A stretch of 64,000 nt of DNA from Myrica gale (Eukaryota > Streptophyta > Magnoliopsida > Fagales > Myricaceae): contig OZ005612.1 of NCBI GenBank assembly GCA_963930655.1, positions 8,623,001-8,687,000 on the forward strand, given 5' to 3'. The notes under the pieces were generated by a model, which was given only the letters and a program-made list of their open reading frames with translations, did not search any database and was not told where the DNA came from. Of the stretch, positions 1-11,753 are shown piece after piece. The translations under genes were made by a program, and so were the position numbers. Position 1 is the stretch's first letter, and each line of letters starts with the position of its first letter.

Positions 1-1648
1 CTAAAGGAAAAACAACCATACCATTCGGCCAAGCACAACCTAGGCTAGGTCTAACCCTTTTTCTAACATACATTGTCTATTCTTTGCATTTTTCCAACAT
101 TTAAAACTTAGATCTAAAGCATGTATGTCCAGATCTATCACTTGCACATACCCATGTTCAAAGTCCAACTAAAATAGAAAACAAAACTCAATATCCAACC
201 CCATATGGTTCGGCCAACATAGGGATGCAAGATCCATGCTTACCTTGTTGTTCTTCTTTCCTCCCCTTTGATCCCTTGAAAGCTTCTTCCCCTTTTTCAC
301 CTACTAAGCAACCTAATACTCTTAGTCATTCAGATCTCACCATATCCAAGCATAACAACTCAAACCCTAAGATCTAAACACAAAAGGGTTTGACCATCAA
401 GAGGAAAACAAGATCCGGTTTTTACCTTAGTGTTTCCCTTGTTTTCCTTTTTCCTTTTTTCCCTTGCACAACACCTCTTGACTCCACCTTCTTCTTCTTC
501 CTTGTCCTCCTTCTTCTCCTACCCAAAACCTCCTTGACAGCAGCTCAAACTCAGCCTTTGGGGCCAAGGGTTTCGGTTTGGCCTTGGTTCCTCACCTTTC
601 TCTCCCTTTCTCTTGGTTTCGGTTTGGCCTTGGTTTCTCTCTTTCTCTCCCTTTCTCTTGGCTTGTGTTGGTCGACCAAATGGTGTCAAAATGAGTGCAT
701 GAGTGTGTGAGGGTGGTGTTAGGCGTGTAAGGCTTCTCACAAGAGGCAAAGGGAGTGAATGTAGACAAAGAATTCGGCCAAGGGTGTTTCTTTCCCTTTC
801 TATGTCTATTTTCAGCTTTTGCAAGTTTTGTCTCCTTCATGTCTCCCTTGCCTTTCTTGTATAACATTTTTCCACCACAAAATTCAAACCCTAATTGTCA
901 TTCACGTGTATCTCCCTTCTCCACATAATTCCAACTTCAAGTTTGAAGCTTGTTCCCCATTTAGTTAACTTGGTTGAATTCCAACTACCTAGTTTACTTA
1001 GTAAAATAAATGAAGTTTAGCAATACTAATCTCATATTATAAACTTGACTTCAAGGCCCATTGGGCAGCCCAATAAATCCTTAATCCAAGGCCCAACATT
1101 ACCACCTAAAGTCCAATTCATAAGTCTAAGGGCTTGGGCCCAATGTCCAACTTTCTTAAGGCCCAATAGCACCATTACTAGGCCCATTACCATGTTTATT
1201 TTGGCAGCCCATTAGCATGTCATATAAGCCCAATATACACCACATGTTATAAGCCCCATGGCAGCCCAATATCTCTCTTCAAGGGCCCATCATCACATGT
1301 ACTTGGGCAGCCCATATGTCATAACCTCAAGGCCCAAATACATCTAATAACCGGCCATACATGGGTAGCCCAATGTCAGCCCATTGTTTGAGGTTTCTAA
1401 GCCCAACATGCAAGTCTTAATAATCTAAAATCATTCATAAGGAAATCCTTCAAAAATTAAAATCAAGAATATTGAAGGAAATTATACAATTGATCTAGCA
1501 ACATGAAATTGGTTACCATAGAGTTAAAATCCCATCCATAGCATTTAAAATCATAACATCATATTTTAGAAATTCAAAATAATTATACATGCATTTTCTT
1601 AACATAAAATCATGTCTTGTCCAAGCAAGGTTTCTTCGGGGTCCTACA
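1..1648 (+). mobile_element. Probable 3' portion of a Ty3/gypsy-type LTR (cut by window start)
   Basis: The stretch has no convincing coding sequence. It ends with TTCTTCGGGGTCCTACA, a terminus of the kind seen on plant gypsy LTRs of the Tekay/Del group, and the GCCCA-rich body fits such LTRs. No primer-binding site follows, so this would be a 3' LTR or a solo LTR. The left end lies outside the window. Pyrimidine-rich DNA at 420-860 produces long low-complexity frames on both strands that are not genes. The assignment rests on the terminus and composition only. Confidence 0.38.
1045..1407. repeat. Cluster of GCCCA / TGGGCY motifs
   Basis: About 15 copies of GCCCA occur in 360 bp, mostly as GGCCCA or GCAGCCCA, irregularly spaced. 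TGGGCC/T is the core of plant site II elements bound by TCP factors, but here it sits inside a probable LTR rather than beside a gene start. It could be LTR enhancer-like sequence or simple compositional drift. Confidence 0.5.
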
Positions 1649-2230
1649 GTAGGAGATGCAAAGCTGCGAAGGTTTGAAGGAGGATTCTTTCTCGGTTGCA
1701 GGAAAGTGAAGAAGGCTGGAAAACTAAGAAAAAAAAAGGCTGGAAAAGAAGACGATGATGAAAGCATGAACAGTCGCGGTTAGTCTGTCCGTTAGTGCTC
1801 CTATCATTTTTTTAACATTAATCTTAAATTTGATGCGGGTCGATGACGTGGAATGATCTTGTCCCTATATTTTGAAGCAACGGTTTGGATTGAAGGAATT
1901 GCTCCCCGTGCAATACCCTAGGTATTGCAGAGGAGCTCGGTCCTCTATCATGAGCATTTCTCCTCGCTTTTGTGGCTGTACGAGGGAACGGATCCCCCTT
2001 ATATTTGTTTCTCTGTTTTCTTCGTTTTATTATTTCCTGTTTTAGACTTTTTGTTGTTTTTAATGAGAATGAATTCTTTTCACACAAAAAAAAACTTATG
2101 GAAACAGCTCATAAACTTTTTTTGGCTCAGAAAAAAAACAAAAAAAAAACTTGTGTAAACAGCTGACCCTCTACGGACACAGATGAAACTGGAAACAATG
2201 GAGATCATTTGCCATCAAGAACAGAGCTAG
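1649..2230. other. No supported gene
   Basis: Short lysine-rich frames near 1680-1783 and several A-runs at 2090-2150 are present. I see no splice-framed exon or recognisable protein. The only structured element is the 49-bp hairpin at 1895-1943. Confidence 0.5.
1895..1943. repeat. 49-bp hairpin related to the MITE at 26.7 kb
   Basis: The two halves are inverted repeats meeting at CAATACCCTAGGTATTG. The segment GCAATACCCTAGGTATTGC with the following AGAGG also occurs at about 26689-26711, inside a 167-bp element with 9-bp target duplications. This copy looks like two terminal inverted repeats joined with almost no interior. I found no matching target duplication here. Confidence 0.5.
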
Positions 2231-2503
2231 GGGTCAGGGATGGCCATGGCCCCTCCCCCCAAATTCAGCCCTCCAGTTGCATTTGGCCTGCCCAAATCTC
2301 TAAGAGTAACTTCGTCACTGTATGCACAATGCCAGGGAACTTTTCCGGTGAGAAAGCATCAAGGGAATATGGGTCGTGACGTTGGATATAGATACTACAG
2401 TAGGATAGAAGTAGGTCACTTTACAACCGATTACATCGCAAGCAACAAACGGCTTCTAAAAATGTCTAAAGGTCGCATGCCTGTCTCGTGTTCTGCTCTA
2501 TTT

Positions 2504-2508
<5 letters not shown>

Positions 2509-2570
<62 letters not shown>
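2509..2570. repeat. (CT)31 microsatellite
   Basis: An uninterrupted CT dinucleotide run of 62 bp lies upstream of the small conserved gene. It creates a serine/leucine frame that is not a protein. Shorter CT runs follow near 3130-3150, so the region reads as a pyrimidine-rich promoter or 5' leader. Confidence 0.95.
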
Positions 2571-2574
<4 letters not shown>

Positions 2575-3315
2575 AGCCTACAACGAAGGTATCCCGGCAA
2601 AGCAAAAGCATGCTAGCTCATGTATGTCTTGCTCTTTTACATTCCCAAATCCTGCCAAACCAAGAAAAGCAGAAAGTGAGAGATTGTTAGATTTTCAACC
2701 AAACTGCTACTGTTTTTTTTTTCTACGTGAAACTGCTACTGTTTTTAAAAGAAACAAAGTGAAAGGGAATAGAAAAGCTCTCTCATTCCCAGAGGTGAGA
2801 CAAGGGAAAGAGAGACAGGGACCCAATAAAGAAAGGAAAAGTTTACGAATAAAGTACCTCAACAAAATCTCAAAAAGAGGAAAATGGCGGGAATCTTTCT
2901 TCGCCTTATACTGTTCGGGGGATCCCACAGCGCCACCTCTCTTACCCCTCCCCCCATTGCTACTCCTTTTCATGCTCTCTTTTATCTTTGATTTGTTTTC
3001 TCTTCTTTCCTCATCCTCTCTGTCGTCTCTTTAAAACGCACATACAGACAAATTCGGATTTGTTCTGCTCTTAGCGTGTGCTTATGAACACCTCTGTGGG
3101 ATTCTCATGTTGAGCTAATTTCGTAACTCACTCACTCTCTCTCTCTCTCCTTGTCGGCCACGATATTAGAATGTGAATTTGAAGTCTGACGTCTGCCTCT
3201 ACATCTTTTAGGAATTTAAATTAAGCTATTTTCGGTTTTAAGTATGGTTGTTAAGAATGAATTTGACGTCATTTCATATGCTCAGTTACTTCAGCTTTTT
3301 TCGTTCCCTTTCTAG

Positions 3316-4630
3316 GATAGAGATGAAAGCAAAGTTCCATTGACAGATGAAGAAGCTAGAGAGCCAAAATCTAGGGTCGAAATGGATTGCCACCATCTTG
3401 GTTTTGAAGTCGACATGGAATTCTGGCCAGTAGAACACCCGGTGGAACCACCCGAGGAAGATCGGCCCGTCAAATGCCCAATGAGCGACTCTTCTGTCCT
3501 CAAAGTAAGAATGCTTCATCTTTATCTGGGTGCATTTGAGTTTACTGTTTCCTTTTGATACATTTCACACTTCACAGTTCTGGAAAACATGAAGGCGAAT
3601 CACAAGTTCAAGGATAGATTGAATTATAATCTCACAAGTTCAAGGATAGATTGAATTATAATCTGTAATAAAACACAAAAGGGAGATAAGCAACAATGTC
3701 TATGAATAACTGTAGCACTCAGAGTGGATATGCATACATCAGTAGTGAGCAAAGAATAACACAGCTTGGTTGTTCTTTACCTTACGGACCATTTTCTGTG
3801 AAAGGTTTCTTTGAATCATTAGAAGAATGAAATTGACTAACGCTCTTGGCGATGAAACTTGCAAGAAATCTTGTTTCACACAGGCATAGTGATTTGTCCA
3901 CAGGGGCCGCCTCGACTGGCAAGTGGGTCCTCTCCCTACGTTGTTGGCCGAGATTCGAATTCTCTGACTTACCTGGTACTTAGGGTATGAGACAATTTTA
4001 ACTGCCCAAAGTTTTCCTACACCCGGGGAAGCCTTGCACATAGGATTTCCTTCACTACCCAAAAAAAGGCGTAGTGATTCCATTATGGTCTTTGACTCTT
4101 TGGAAAAGCACTTGGTTTTTCCTTAATGTGAGAACCGCTTCAGAAGTGGTATACCAAGTAAATAAAGTCCGTAAGGGAAGGCTATATAGCTTAACATGTA
4201 TGAAGGTTGGTCTCACAGAAAGCTAGATAGAGGAAAAGCTTTCGCAAATGGCATATGGAGAACATTTAAAAAAAAACACTTAACGTACTTGTAATCTTTA
4301 TTAGATATGGAACTTCGACTACTCTGACGTTTGTATTGAATTTTTTTTTCATATGAAATCCACTTGCAGGATGGAGGAATGAATGAGAGCAAATTTTCTA
4401 AAAGCTTGAGGAAAAGGACAGAAGTACCAGCAGTTGCGAACAGACAAAGCACGGTTGCCGTGCACCCAGACCCTCCTGTTCCAGCAGTGCGTAAAAGGCA
4501 TCACACTCTTACAGATGGCGACCATATTATGATGAGCCCTCTTACGAGAATGCCAGCTCTGCCTCCACTCCCAAACCAGAACATTACCATCTTTCAAATG
4601 CTCCGGCAGTTTGACAAGTTTGAGTCTTAA
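3316..4630 (+). CDS. Conserved plant protein of unknown function (two recognised coding exons)
   Basis: Two exons join in phase 0. Exon 3316-3504 is preceded by TTTCTAG and followed by GTAAGA. Exon 4370-4630 is preceded by CACTTGCAG and ends with TAA. Together they give 149 codons. The first exon contains MDCHHLGFEVDMEFWPVEHP and a following EPPEEDRPVKCPM block; the second ends FQMLRQFDKFES. I recognise this as a conserved small plant family with no assigned function, but cannot name a member with confidence. It has no signal peptide or membrane segment and a basic, proline-rich middle. The start is uncertain: ATG 3382 lies inside the exon, and a candidate upstream mini-exon ATG at 3084-3095 (M-N-T-S, followed by GT) would splice in frame. 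The intron carries a SINE and a tandem duplication. The gene converges on IAR1, with degraded repeats between them. Confidence 0.75.
3601..3664. repeat. Perfect 2 x 32-bp tandem duplication
   Basis: A 32-bp unit starting CACAAGTTCAAGG is repeated twice head to tail with no mismatch, inside the intron of the small conserved gene. The identity suggests a recent slippage event. Confidence 0.95.
3895..4066 (+). mobile_element. tRNA-derived SINE in intron
   Basis: The element has RNA polymerase III promoter boxes: A box TGGCAAGTGGG at 3917-3927 and B box GATTCGAATTC at 3952-3962. It ends in a short A-run. It is flanked by 13-bp target duplications AGGCRTAGTGATT (3882-3894 and 4067-4079) that differ at one position, CA versus CG. 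Length is 172 bp. Layout and boxes are diagnostic of a plant tRNA-derived SINE; the family is not assigned. Confidence 0.85.
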
Positions 4631-4990
4631 ATGGATAATGAGCAATTCAGTCCTAAACTTATGTTAGTTCTTCGCGGGCCATTAGGAAGTGATGAGAAAT
4701 CTATCCCCATTACGGAATGCTGTAGCTGCTCTAGAAAGGGAAAAGTCATAGCAAGGACATCTAACGTCTCTACAGCTATTTCCGAATCATACATATATAA
4801 TATTCCCATTCCATGTTGTTGCCCTTCATTTTTTTTTTTAATGAAAGAGGACGGTGCTTTTGAATTTATTGATTAGCTCTCACTTGTGGCTGAGGAATAC
4901 CGTGATTAAAAGAATATCACAACCTACTAAACCAAAATAAACAAAATACCACAACCTGACAAACAATGTACAAACATAAATAAAACAAAA
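4631..4990. other. 3' flank of the small conserved gene; no other gene seen
   Basis: This is the probable 3' untranslated region and AT-rich downstream flank. No coding exon is recognised. Confidence 0.5.
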
Positions 4991-5007
4991 CCATCTAACC
5001 TATTCTT

Positions 5008-5480
5008 TTTTTTTCTTTTTCTTTTTTACCAAAACAACTAATTCATTAATAATTAAGGAGGTTCAAATACCTTAATTACACGTTTTAAAGGGCTAGTTTG
5101 AACATCTAAAGAGGCAACAGACCAACGAGTAAGGGGCCAAAAAGCTATACATATGCCCACAAGGGGCAAAGAATCTAAAAAGGGTACCAAGCGGAGATGA
5201 CTAACAGAAAAGGAAAGTCGACAGTGAAGGGAAGCGGCAGAACCAGGTGGAGGAGGAGAGAAATCAGCCAAGATTGAAAAAGCCAAGCAAATGAGATGCA
5301 CGCACGTCGGGAGACGCATATAGGCCCCACTCGTCGGCCGGGCAGCTCCAAAATGAACAAATAGGAGGTGAAGAATCAAACCTCGTGGCTTGTGCTTGAC
5401 AGAAATCACCATCGAAGCTCAGATATGGAAGGAAGAAGTGCAGGTGTGTGAGATCCACACATGCACGTGGGGGCCTCACG
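5008..5480 (-). mobile_element. Possible 5'-truncated LINE 3' end
   Basis: On the minus strand the sequence runs into TAATGAATTAGTTGTTTTGG followed by an A-rich tail (5008-5030 on the plus strand is T-rich), the usual look of a plant L1 3' end. No LINE protein domain is recognisable upstream and no target duplication was found, so this is tentative. Minus-strand frames at 5053-5412 have no known domain. Confidence 0.28.
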
Positions 5481-5599
5481 AGCTGTCGTTTCGGCTCCGG
5501 ACTGGGACAGAAGTAGGTGCCTGATGATGTTGAAGTTGTTCATGTTGTTTGTGGCTACTGAAGGCCTCTAAAAGAGGCGGGATCTATACTTGAACTTCA

Positions 5600-6480
5600 C
5601 TTAAAAAAAATCCCAACAAATAGTCTAGAGGGGGGATTTATTGGAAAGTTCGACCACTTGAGAGCAGATCGAAGAGGGAGGAAGGAGATGGGAGGAGCCC
5701 AACAGAATCCTTCGACCAGCGTGTGTGGGCCCATGCAACCTCTGTTTGGCCTCTGGTTGGTATCTTTGTGCTTGTCACGTTGCGAGGAATTCTTGGTTAG
5801 GTCCCAAATTTTGTTTTGACACAGATCGAGTCTCGTCCAAATACAAAATGTCAAGATTCTGACCATTTGCTGACTCCGATACTACTTGTTGAACACATAA
5901 CGAAATTGCCAAGAACACAAAGACTAATTTATTGTCGTTCAACAATTTGTCTGCATCCACAGAAGATAGAACTTTGAACAAATCAAAAAATTTACAACTT
6001 TGTCAACTCTCTCTCTCACTATTTAGCACCTCTCCCTTTCTTACTCTTTCACTCTATCAGTTTCACTCGGCACATGCTTGCACTCATGCACGTATAAATT
6101 TAAATAAGGGATAGGAGAGAGTGTGAACAAATCACACTTTTGTCAAGATTTGCATCCCCGTGCAAATCTTGCCTTACTGCTCATTTAATGAAGAGCACAC
6201 TGGACTGCTGCATTTAATGAGTTTCCACGCTTATTGCAACATTTGCTAGCTGCAAATCTTGACTTGGGTATAGAACCTATGAAACCTACAACTACCACCT
6301 CCATTTCCAGCAGAGGACACAGAAGGCATCGTCGAAGCCATATGTTCTGAGAATAGGTGTACAACAATCTTGGGTAGCTTGAGCTTGTTGTTACTCTTCT
6401 TAGGCTTTGAACACGTGCAATTAAACGTGTCAGAGAGGCTCATCGGGTTTGTATGTGTGGTGATGATGTGGCTTCACTAG
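5600..6480 (-). mobile_element. Possible Copia-type LTR junction fragment
   Basis: Read on the minus strand, a candidate LTR end TTCAACA at 5887 is followed by AGTAGTATCGGAG. That resembles the AGTGGTATCAGAG context that follows LTRs of many plant Copia elements (initiator Met-tRNA primer site). The presumed LTR lies at higher coordinates and the leader at lower ones. No gag-pol is left and no partner LTR is seen. Confidence 0.3.
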
Positions 6481-6570
6481 AAATGTGGTGGATCCATTTG
6501 TCAAGCAGGCATGAGCTGGCTTCTATCAGACAACTTGGCAAATAAGGAGACATGCGTGAGAGTCTTTCTA

Positions 6571-7240
6571 TGTCATACCCCGAGCTTTTAACATAACATG
6601 CATATTGTCTAGATATCTTGTTTGTGATTAGTAGTGCATTAGGGGGTAATTAGTGACTAATTATAATGATTTAGTGTTGTTTTGGAGATTTATTAGTAAT
6701 TGATATATTAGTGTTAAAACCTTGTTTAGGACTTGATTAAGTGAGATTAGGAGTTCACATGCAACTGAGTTATTGTTTGGGTTGTTGAGAAGCACTATTG
6801 GATCGAAAAAAATTTTAAACAGGTAGGACGTTTTTGTCTCAAAAACTGGACCATATGATTTTTGTTCTTTTAATATATTGTTGGGGGATCATCCATGAGG
6901 TTATGGTTCAAATTTGGAGACTTTTTATTTTTCGGAAGCAAGTATGACGTTTTTTGGAAGTAAATAGGTTGATTAGTGAACATCGTTGAAATTTTGAGAA
7001 GATTAGCGAAACTTAGCCATTGAATTGTGGATAGAGATAAATTGTGGATAGAGATGAAATTGTAGATAGAGATGACACCTAGGAAGCACGACAAATCAAA
7101 AGCTAGAAGCACGACAAATCGATGCGAGAAGCACGACATAAAAGGCTAAGACCTAGATAGCTCGAGGTGTCGACAACCAGTAGAACTAGGCAGCGACTCA
7201 TCAAGGCTATATGAGGATTTCTTGATTTTTTAGAGTTAAA
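6571..7240 (+). mobile_element. Possible LTR start fragment
   Basis: TGTCATACCCCGAGC at 6571 resembles the 5' terminus of plant LTRs. The downstream DNA contains short degenerate direct repeats: GTGGATAGAGAT-like units at about 7027-7072 and AGAAGCACGACA-like units at about 7080-7137. There is no coding sequence. It runs up to the LINE that follows and may be the target that LINE inserted into. Confidence 0.28.
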
Positions 7241-7539
7241 GTCTTGCTGGATGTCCACTTTTCATCCACCCCCCACACATCTTATACATTCTCGGCTGGT
7301 AGACTTGTTATCAACCGACCGAAGTTTGAGCACAAACGAAGTCATCAATGGACCGTCGGATGGGGATAGAGACTGCACCATTGCTTTACTCAAGATTCAT
7401 GGAAGGATTCGCCAAGGAAAGGATGCTAGACTGAAAGGTAGCAGTTCTACGTCTCTGGGATGTAATGTTCGTAGGAAGGAATATGGAAATTTGGTTTTGG
7501 AACAATGGGAGGACAATCGTCCTGACGACTCGCAATCTA

Positions 7540-10500
7540 AGGCTGAGGTGGCGGGCCTTTCCTTGCCCCCACCTCAACCATGAGGCTACTCCAGCGGCAG
7601 TCCGAGCTCTTTGGGAGGAAATTCGGAAGCATGATCCGGATTGTTTGTTCTTGGTTGAAACTCAAATTAGCCAGGTTCGATCTGTTATGAGTCGTATTGG
7701 TTTTGTGCACTTTCTGGAGCAACCCCCTCGAGGCAGCAGAAGGGGACTTGCTTTCGCTTGGCAGGTGGGGATGGATTTTGAAGTCACGTCCATCTCCCAC
7801 CATTTTCTCAACCTGTTATTTTCTTCTGATCCCGGTCACATTCCTTGGATGGTTGCACTTGTGTATGGGCCTACCCATTGGCATGACAAGCGGCATTTTT
7901 GGGAGCAACTTGCAGGTTTAGCCAACGCTTTCCGAGGAGCGTGGCTTTGCCTCGGAGATTTTAATTATGTTACCTCAGTCAGATAAATGTGGGGGTCGAC
8001 CAGTCTCGAACTCCTCTTCGGGTGCTATGCGACACTTTATGCTCAGTAATGGGATGGTTGACTTAGGATTTTCTGGCCCCAAATTCACTTGGAGTAACAA
8101 ACGATCTGAAGCTGCTCTGATTCAAGAACGTTTGGACCGCGGAATTGCCAATGGCGATTGGCGAATTCTTGTCCCTCGAGCTATTATTTCCCATGGTACC
8201 AGAACTGCTTCTGACCACTGTCCTCTCCTCCTTGACAGTTTCAGTGATCAGAACTTTGGTCCTCGTCTCTTCTGTTTTGAGGCGTTATGGGTCAAAGCGC
8301 CTTCTTGTCGTGAAGTTGTAGCTCGAACTTGGTCTTATTTTTTTCCAGGCTCTTCGGCTTTCCAACTTTGCAACAAGCTCAAGCAATTTAAATTTAAATA
8401 GGGTCTAAAAGTTTGGAACAAGTCGACATTTGGAGATCTCAGTGAGAAAATTCGGCACTGTGACAAGGAAATTTCTAGGCTTCAATCTCTGCAACCGACT
8501 CCTCTCATTGAAGTTCAAGAGGCTTAGCTTCAGTTTGATCTTCAAAAGGCCTTGAAGCATGAAGAACAACTCTGGAGAAGCAAATCCCGGTATCAATGGC
8601 TGGTCACCCCGGAGCTTAATACTTGCTTTTTCCACCTGAGTACTCTTAGTCGCAGGGGTCGAAATTGCATTGAGCCTACAATCTGAGGATGGCAAGTAGT
8701 TGTCCACCTGTGAGGATATTGGTGACTATCTTTGCTCTACTTTTCAGTCTCTTTTCTCCACCTCCGCTCCTGCAACCTCAGGTGATATTAGTAATTTATT
8801 TACTCCTATTATTTCTGAAGATGACAATCTTTCCCATTGTTGTGTGTCTGATGAGGCTGAGATTCTTAGTGCCATCCGCTCTATTGGTGCTTCTAAGGCA
8901 TCGGGGCCGAATGGGATTACCGCTTTGTTCTATCACTCTTACTGGTCTATTGTGAAGCATGATGTGGCTGTTGTTATTTAACATTTTTTGCGTCTGGTTA
9001 TCTCTTGAGATCTCTTAACCACACTAACATAGTGTTGATTCCTAAAAAATACAATCCCACTCTAGCCTCCCATTACCGTCCCATCAGCTTCTATAGTGTC
9101 TTGTATAAATTTATTTCTAAAATCTTAGCTACAAGACTCAAGGCCTTCCTTCCACAGATTATATCTCCTATGCAAACAGGTTGTCCCTAAAAGTCTTATC
9201 CAAGAAAATTCTATTCTTGCTCACGAACTCATGCATAAGATTCGTACCCAGAGAGGGAAGGGTGGTATTATGGCGCTTAAAATTGACATGGAAAAAGCTT
9301 ATGACCGGGTGAAATGGGGCTTTCTCTTTGAAATTTTTCAGTGCTTGGTTTTTCGGAACATTGGATACAAGTGATTACTCAATGTGTTTCCACGGTTTCT
9401 TACTCGATTTTGCTAAATGATTCCCCTTTCGGCTACTTTCCTCCTCAGCGGGGGACCCGTCAAGGCGACCCCATCTCACCGTTCTTATTCATTTTATGTG
9501 CTAAAGGTCTGTCCAGATTTCTTCGTGCTGAGAACCAAGGCCTTTTTAAAGGCGTGAAGGTTAGCCGGGATGCTCTTCAACTATCTCACTTGATGTTCGT
9601 TGATGACCTCATTATTTTCAGCAAAGCGGAGCAACAGGATGCGATTCATATCAAAGAATGATTGCAATTATACGTTAAGTGGTCGGGGCAGCGCATCAAT
9701 TTTGCAAATCTGCTGCCCTGTTCAGCTTTAATTTGGAGCCTTTTGTTAGGTCGTCTATTTGTCATGTAGTTGGTATTCGACAAGCTGATCATGGAGGCAA
9801 ATACTTGGGCTTACCGCTGCATATTCCAAGATCCAGAAAGCTTGCTTTTACTGAGGTTAAAGATCGTACTTCCAAGAAACTTGAGGGCTGGAAAGCGAAA
9901 TGCTTATCTCAAGCCAGTCGGTTATCGTTGATTAAAAATGTGGCCACCACCATGCCTTCCTATTCCATGTCTACATTCCTTCTTCCGAAAGGATGGTGCA
10001 AGGACATTGACAATCGTTTCAAGGACTTTTTGGGGTTTTTAGAACTGTCGGAAAGGTTCCTCTCCTCTTGCTTGGTCCTCCATTTGTCAATCGAAGGAGA
10101 TGGGTGGACTGGGTCTCCGACGAATGTATGACTTCAATAGAGCCCTTATTGCTAAACTCGGTTGGTTCATGTTAACTAGGCCCGATACTCTTTGGGTTCA
10201 AACTCTTGCTGTGAAATACCTTCGGCAGTCTTCCTTGCTTAATGCTAGCAAACCAAGCTTGTGCTCATGTTTGTGGCAAGGTATTCTTGCAAATCGAGAC
10301 ATTCTGCGTAAAGGTGTGCTTTTCAATATTGGCAATGGTAGTGGAGTACAGATTTGGACTGACCCTTGGATTCCGGGGATTCCTCACTTCCAAGCTATTG
10401 TCCGGCCTTCGCTTGTCAACTCTGCGGTGTCCTCAGTTCAAGACCTGTTTTTACCCTCTTCGCTTATCTAGAATAGAGACCTCATTTTCTCCTTGTTCTC

Positions 10501-11590
10501 TCAAGAGTGTGCACGTTGCATCCTTAATATTCAGCCTTCTGCTCATTCTCGTGTGGACTCCCTCTACTGGCAATCCGAGCATGTTGGGGTCTTCTCAGTG
10601 AAATCTGCATATTTTCTGGACCAAGCCACCAGATTTCATCACAACACCCTTGTACCCTCTTTCAATTGGAAAAAGCTTTGGTCATCAAAATTGCAAGCTC
10701 GCCTCAAACTTCTCCTTTGGAAAATGGTTGTGGGGGCGATGACGATGAGAGGTATTCTTGGCTGATAGACTTCCCTCGGAATTCTTTCTGTCCTTTCTGC
10801 AAAAATGAGCAAGAAATTGTTGAGCATCTGTTCATCAGATGTCCCTTGGCTCATATCTTGTGGCTTCATGCTAGGTGGCCTCTTAACCTGGAACCTTTGC
10901 AATCTTGGATCACTTGCCTTATGAATGCCTCCTCTTCATTAGGTATTCACCATGTTTAGGACATTGACTTTCTCATTCAGGCTGTTGTGATTTGTGACAC
11001 CATCTGATTTTCTCGTAACCTCTTGGTGCATCAAGAGCACCATCCTAGTCCCCATGTCATGGTCATTGATGTGCACAGGCGTCTCCATGAGCATCTTGCT
11101 GCATGGTCTGCTTCTGAAGCTGTTATCCAAGCCAGATGGACTCCCCCTCAGCCCGGTTTTTTTGAAGTCAACTTTGATGCAGCTCTTCTTGGGAGCACTG
11201 CTTTCTTGGGTGCTGTGTGCCGACCCCCTGATGGCTCCCTCTCTTTTGCCTGGACACACTCTATTTTTACTTCGAACTCCCTGCTTGCTGAATTTCGTGC
11301 TGCTCTCCTTGCCTGCCATCTGGCATCTTATTTTGGCCTGGACCAAGTGATCTTCGAAGGCGATTCTCTCATCTGATGTCGTGCCATTTGCGAGCCAGAT
11401 TTCCTTGTTGAAGGTCCTTTGATGGGGATTATTGGTAGCATTAGATCTCTGCTGTCTGAACACTCGGGTTAGTCTTTTGCCTGGGCTCCTCGTAGACTGA
11501 ACCAGATGGCTCACCTCCTGGCTGTGTGGGCTTCTCGTTTGTTTCGTTTTGGTCCTCTTGTGGACTATTTTGTACCGCCTTGAGGCGTTT
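7540..11590 (+). pseudogene. L1 ORF2 remnant: endonuclease, reverse transcriptase, RNase H
   Basis: ORF2 of an APE-type LINE makes the nick and reverse-transcribes the element RNA. Blocks in order: endonuclease at 7550-8400 (DPDCLFLVETQ, CLGDFN, TASDHCPLLL); reverse transcriptase at 8700-9660 (IVLIPKK, YRPISFYSVLYKF, RQGDPISPFLF, LMFVDDLIIF); RT C-terminal and zinc-binding region at 9680-10970; RNase H at about 11120-11375 with NFDAA, AEFRAA and EGDS supplying the acidic residues. Many stops and frame changes (for example near 7986, 8401, 8981, 9190 and 10131) show it is dead. It belongs to a different lineage from the two L1 copies inside the synthetase gene, which end without RNase H. No ORF1 is recognised. 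Confidence 0.9.
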
Positions 11591-11591
11591 G

Positions 11592-11699
11592 TTTTTTTTT
11601 TTTTTTAGGCAATAAGACAATATATTAAAAACCGAGAATAGTACAGCCAGTACAAAACACAAAACCGACGTGAAGGCTAGCAGAAAACCTAAACACAAA
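11592..11699 (-). mobile_element. Truncated LINE tail nested in the L1 3' UTR
   Basis: A minus-strand insertion of 108 bp ends in a 15-A tail (T-run 11592-11606). It is flanked by 18-bp duplications ACCGCCTTGAGGCRTTTG at 11574-11591 and 11700-11717, which differ only at CG versus CA. This is a heavily 5'-truncated LINE insertion into the older L1. Confidence 0.85.
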
Positions 11700-11753
11700 A
11701 CCGCCTTGAGGCATTTGTTGGTTTTTAATAAAGGTTGTTTGTTTAGAAAAAAA

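Larger units (their letters stand above)
7225..11753 (+). mobile_element. Decayed L1-type LINE with RNase H domain (full ORF2 length)
   Basis: Endonuclease, reverse transcriptase, zinc-finger and RNase H regions follow one another. They are followed by a 3' UTR with AATAAA near 11728 and a terminal A-run ending about 11753. The 5' end is not sharp; the short match AGGATTTCT near 7213 and 11762 is a weak target-duplication candidate. A 108-bp piece of another LINE is inserted at 11592-11699. The element lies between two host genes and no gene depends on it. Confidence 0.85.

Noticed and set aside
390..867. Long frames on both strands rich in Ser/Leu/Phe or Lys/Arg
   Set aside because: Pyrimidine-rich low-complexity DNA in a probable LTR; no splice structure or family match.
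1589..1783. Lysine-rich frame ending KAGKEDDDESMNSRG
   Set aside because: Starts inside the LTR-like terminus and has no supporting splice or family evidence.
2240..3034. 264-codon plus-strand frame
   Set aside because: Runs through the (CT)31 microsatellite and promoter-like DNA; no recognisable domain on either side.
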